From: CBFIDA01 sp965661085
Lineage (GTDB): Bacteria; Pseudomonadota; Gammaproteobacteria; Comchoanobacterales; Comchoanobacteraceae
NCBI GenBank assembly: GCA_965661085.1
Contig: CBFIDA010000006.1
Location: 21,083-85,082, forward strand
Direction of reading: 5' to 3'
Length of the DNA stretch: 64,000 nt
Both the position numbers and the translations under genes were made by a program. Position 1 is the stretch's first letter. Every line of letters begins with the position of its first letter. The notes under the pieces are model-generated. The model made no database searches. It was not told the DNA's origin and worked only from the letters and a program-made list of their open reading frames with translations. Below, in pieces: positions 62,783-64,000 of the stretch.

Positions 62783-63892
62783 ATGAAAGTTTTTTTAGTG
62801 GGCGGCGCGGTGCGTGATCGTTGTTTGAATCGACCTGTGGGAGATCGAGACTGGGTTGTGGTGGGGGGCACTGCCGAAGCTTTGTTGGCAGCTGGCTATC
62901 AGCAAGTGGGCCGAGATTTTCCAGTGTTTTTGCATCCCAAGACAGGCGAAGAATATGCATTGGCGCGTCTTGAACGCAACACCGGATCGGGTCATCAGGC
63001 CTTTGCCTTTGATGTGGCGCCGACCGTGACTTTGGAGCAAGATTTGATGCGTCGAGACCTGACCATCAATGCCATGGCGCAAGACGATCAAGGCCAATTG
63101 ATCGACCCTTTTGGCGGGCAGCAAGATTGTAAAGACCAATGGTTGCGCCATGTGTCCCCAGCTTTTTCTGAAGATCCTTTGCGCTGTTTGCGGGTGGCGC
63201 GTTTCGCGGCACAACTGCCAGGTTTTCGGGTGCACCCAGACACGTTACACATGATGCAAAACATGGTGGCAGAGGGAGCGCTCAATAGCCTATCCAAACC
63301 ACGCATTTGGCAAGAATGGCACAAAGCTTTGCAATCAGAAGACGTCATCGCTTTTTTGCATGTGCTTGACAGGATGGGGGTCTGGTCCGAATGGGATGCC
63401 ATGCTGCCAAAATCATGGCAGGATCTGGCGTTTGATGGGTTGTCACCCGAGGGGCGATTTGCTCTTTTGGTGGGTCAGATGGCCGCAAAGGATGCCATGT
63501 GCTTGATCGATCATGTGGCCCCACCCAAGGTTTTTCAAGGCCTTGCCAGGCATGTGCAACACACCATCGACATGATGGCAGCATGGCCAACCACATGGGC
63601 GCCTGCTCAATTCATGACTTTGCTGACCACTTTGGACGCATTTCGCCGACCAGAACAATGTGTGGCTTGGCTTGAAGTCGCACAAGTCTGCCCGCCTTTG
63701 CAGCCCCATCAGCTGAGCTTGACCATGCTGTCGGGGGTGTGGGAGGCGGCTTCGGGTCCAACCGCACAATCGGTGATGGCAGCAGGGCATCAAGGGGCAG
63801 AAATTGGCACGCATTTGGCTGCAGCACGTTTGCAAGCGATTGCCGATCATTTACGAAGTGTGGCATGGCCAAAAGGTATTGACAATTCTTAA
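62783..63892 (+). CDS. cca: CCA-adding tRNA nucleotidyltransferase
   Basis: Adds or repairs the 3' CCA of tRNAs. 369 residues, the gammaproteobacterial class II type. VFLVGGAVRDRCLNRPVGDRDWVV contains the nucleotidyltransferase GGAVRD and the catalytic DRD aspartates; RRDLTINAMA and EDPLRCLRVARFAAQ (base-recognition helix with EDxxR) follow. It is shorter than E. coli Cca (412), ending before the HD domain region is complete. A tRNA gene that lacks an encoded CCA lies immediately downstream. Confidence 0.95.
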   Translation: MKVFLVGGAVRDRCLNRPVGDRDWVVVGGTAEALLAAGYQQVGRDFPVFLHPKTGEEYALARLERNTGSGHQAFAFDVAPTVTLEQDLMRRDLTINAMAQDDQGQLIDPFGGQQDCKDQWLRHVSPAFSEDPLRCLRVARFAAQLPGFRVHPDTLHMMQNMVAEGALNSLSKPRIWQEWHKALQSEDVIAFLHVLDRMGVWSEWDAMLPKSWQDLAFDGLSPEGRFALLVGQMAAKDAMCLIDHVAPPKVFQGLARHVQHTIDMMAAWPTTWAPAQFMTLLTTLDAFRRPEQCVAWLEVAQVCPPLQPHQLSLTMLSGVWEAASGPTAQSVMAAGHQGAEIGTHLAAARLQAIADHLRSVAWPKGIDNS

Positions 63893-63906
63893 TGAACATC
63901 TAAAAT
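63879..63906 (+). promoter_or_regulatory. promoter of tRNA-Met
   Basis: Perfect TTGACA (63879-63884) and TAAAAT (63901-63906), 16-bp spacer. The -35 lies inside the last codons of cca. Predicted start is about 5 nt before the mature tRNA. Confidence 0.7.
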
Positions 63907-63917
63907 GGCAATTCGAT

Positions 63918-63991
63918 GGCTATGTAGCTCAGCTGGTTAGAGCGCGGCATTCATAATGCTGAGGTCGGTGGTTCAAGTCCACCCATAGCCA
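63918..63991 (+). tRNA. tRNA-Met (CAT), elongator type
   Basis: The acceptor stem GGCTATG/CATAGCC pairs fully. D-arm GCTCAGCTGGTTAGAGC, anticodon loop TTCATAA with anticodon CAT, and T-arm GGTGGTTCAAGTCCACC are standard. A is the discriminator base and the next bases are CTCC, so CCA is not encoded. The first acceptor pair is G-C, which argues against an initiator tRNA. Confidence 0.93.
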
Positions 63992-64000
63992 CTCCCCTTT

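Noticed and set aside
1..64000. CRISPR array, prophage or integrated plasmid
   Set aside because: No spaced direct repeats, integrase, phage structural or conjugation genes are visible anywhere in the window.

Overview
The window comes from a gammaproteobacterium. The genome is moderately AT/GC-balanced and densely packed. Several features point toward the Legionellales (Legionella/Coxiella-like, often intracellular): an LbtU-type porin, a short LuxR-family HTH regulator, an ankyrin-repeat gene, a substrate-binding-protein-less NitT/TauT-type ABC transporter with an AAA-associated C-terminal domain, and several very large unrecognised membrane proteins. This placement is an inference from gene content, not a phylogeny.

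Layout. 1-6.5 kb: rpe, a small secreted protein and djlA (minus); NfeD/SPFH pair and a rhomboid protease (plus); ubiC (minus); a Bax-like glucosaminidase and ubiA (plus). 6.5-12.3 kb: rpoH behind a strong sigma-70 promoter with two DnaA boxes, then two unrecognised multispanning proteins (459 and 802 aa). 12.5-16.6 kb: parC, a PH-domain membrane protein and a TyrP-type permease. 16.6-20.8 kb (minus): erpA, engB and the ABC permease/ATPase. 21-24.5 kb: prlC-rpiA, then ygfA with 6S RNA (ssrS) upstream. 24.7-27 kb: dapB and an NSS-family symporter. 27.1-28.7 kb: two adjacent frameshifted accessory genes (HAD-like, ankyrin). 28.8-32.4 kb: zapB-like/zapA, ubiH-pepP, dps. 33.2-38.6 kb: a LuxR-HTH regulator and the classic rlmE-ftsH-folP-glmM cluster, with a clear sigma-32-type promoter before ftsH. 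38.6-46 kb: a membrane protein, CDGSH protein-xseA, guaBA, tadA and queF. 46.2-48.4 kb: an unrecognised three-gene operon with two secreted products. 48.4-55.3 kb: ppa, an unknown, folA, small proteins, a solitary COX2-like transmembrane domain, a nonsense-interrupted LbtU porin, yhbY, a small transposon-like element and def-fmt. 55.4-59.9 kb: a strikingly degenerate P1B-type ATPase and a 697-aa membrane protein. 59.9-64 kb: psd-APC permease-ychJ, cca and tRNA-Met.

Most of the window is housekeeping: quinone synthesis (ubiC, ubiA, ubiH), pentose phosphates (rpe, rpiA), folate (folP, folA, ygfA), purines (guaBA), proteostasis (rpoH, ftsH, djlA, prlC) and translation (def, fmt, tadA, queF, rlmE, cca). 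Accessory genes sit in islands between these blocks. Three of them are interrupted, which suggests ongoing decay in a host-adapted lineage, although assembly errors are possible for the two frameshifts.

The least explained pieces are the P1B-ATPase-like protein without a nucleotide-binding domain, the three-gene secreted operon, the isolated COX2-type membrane domain and the inverted-repeat element with perfect 9-bp target duplications.
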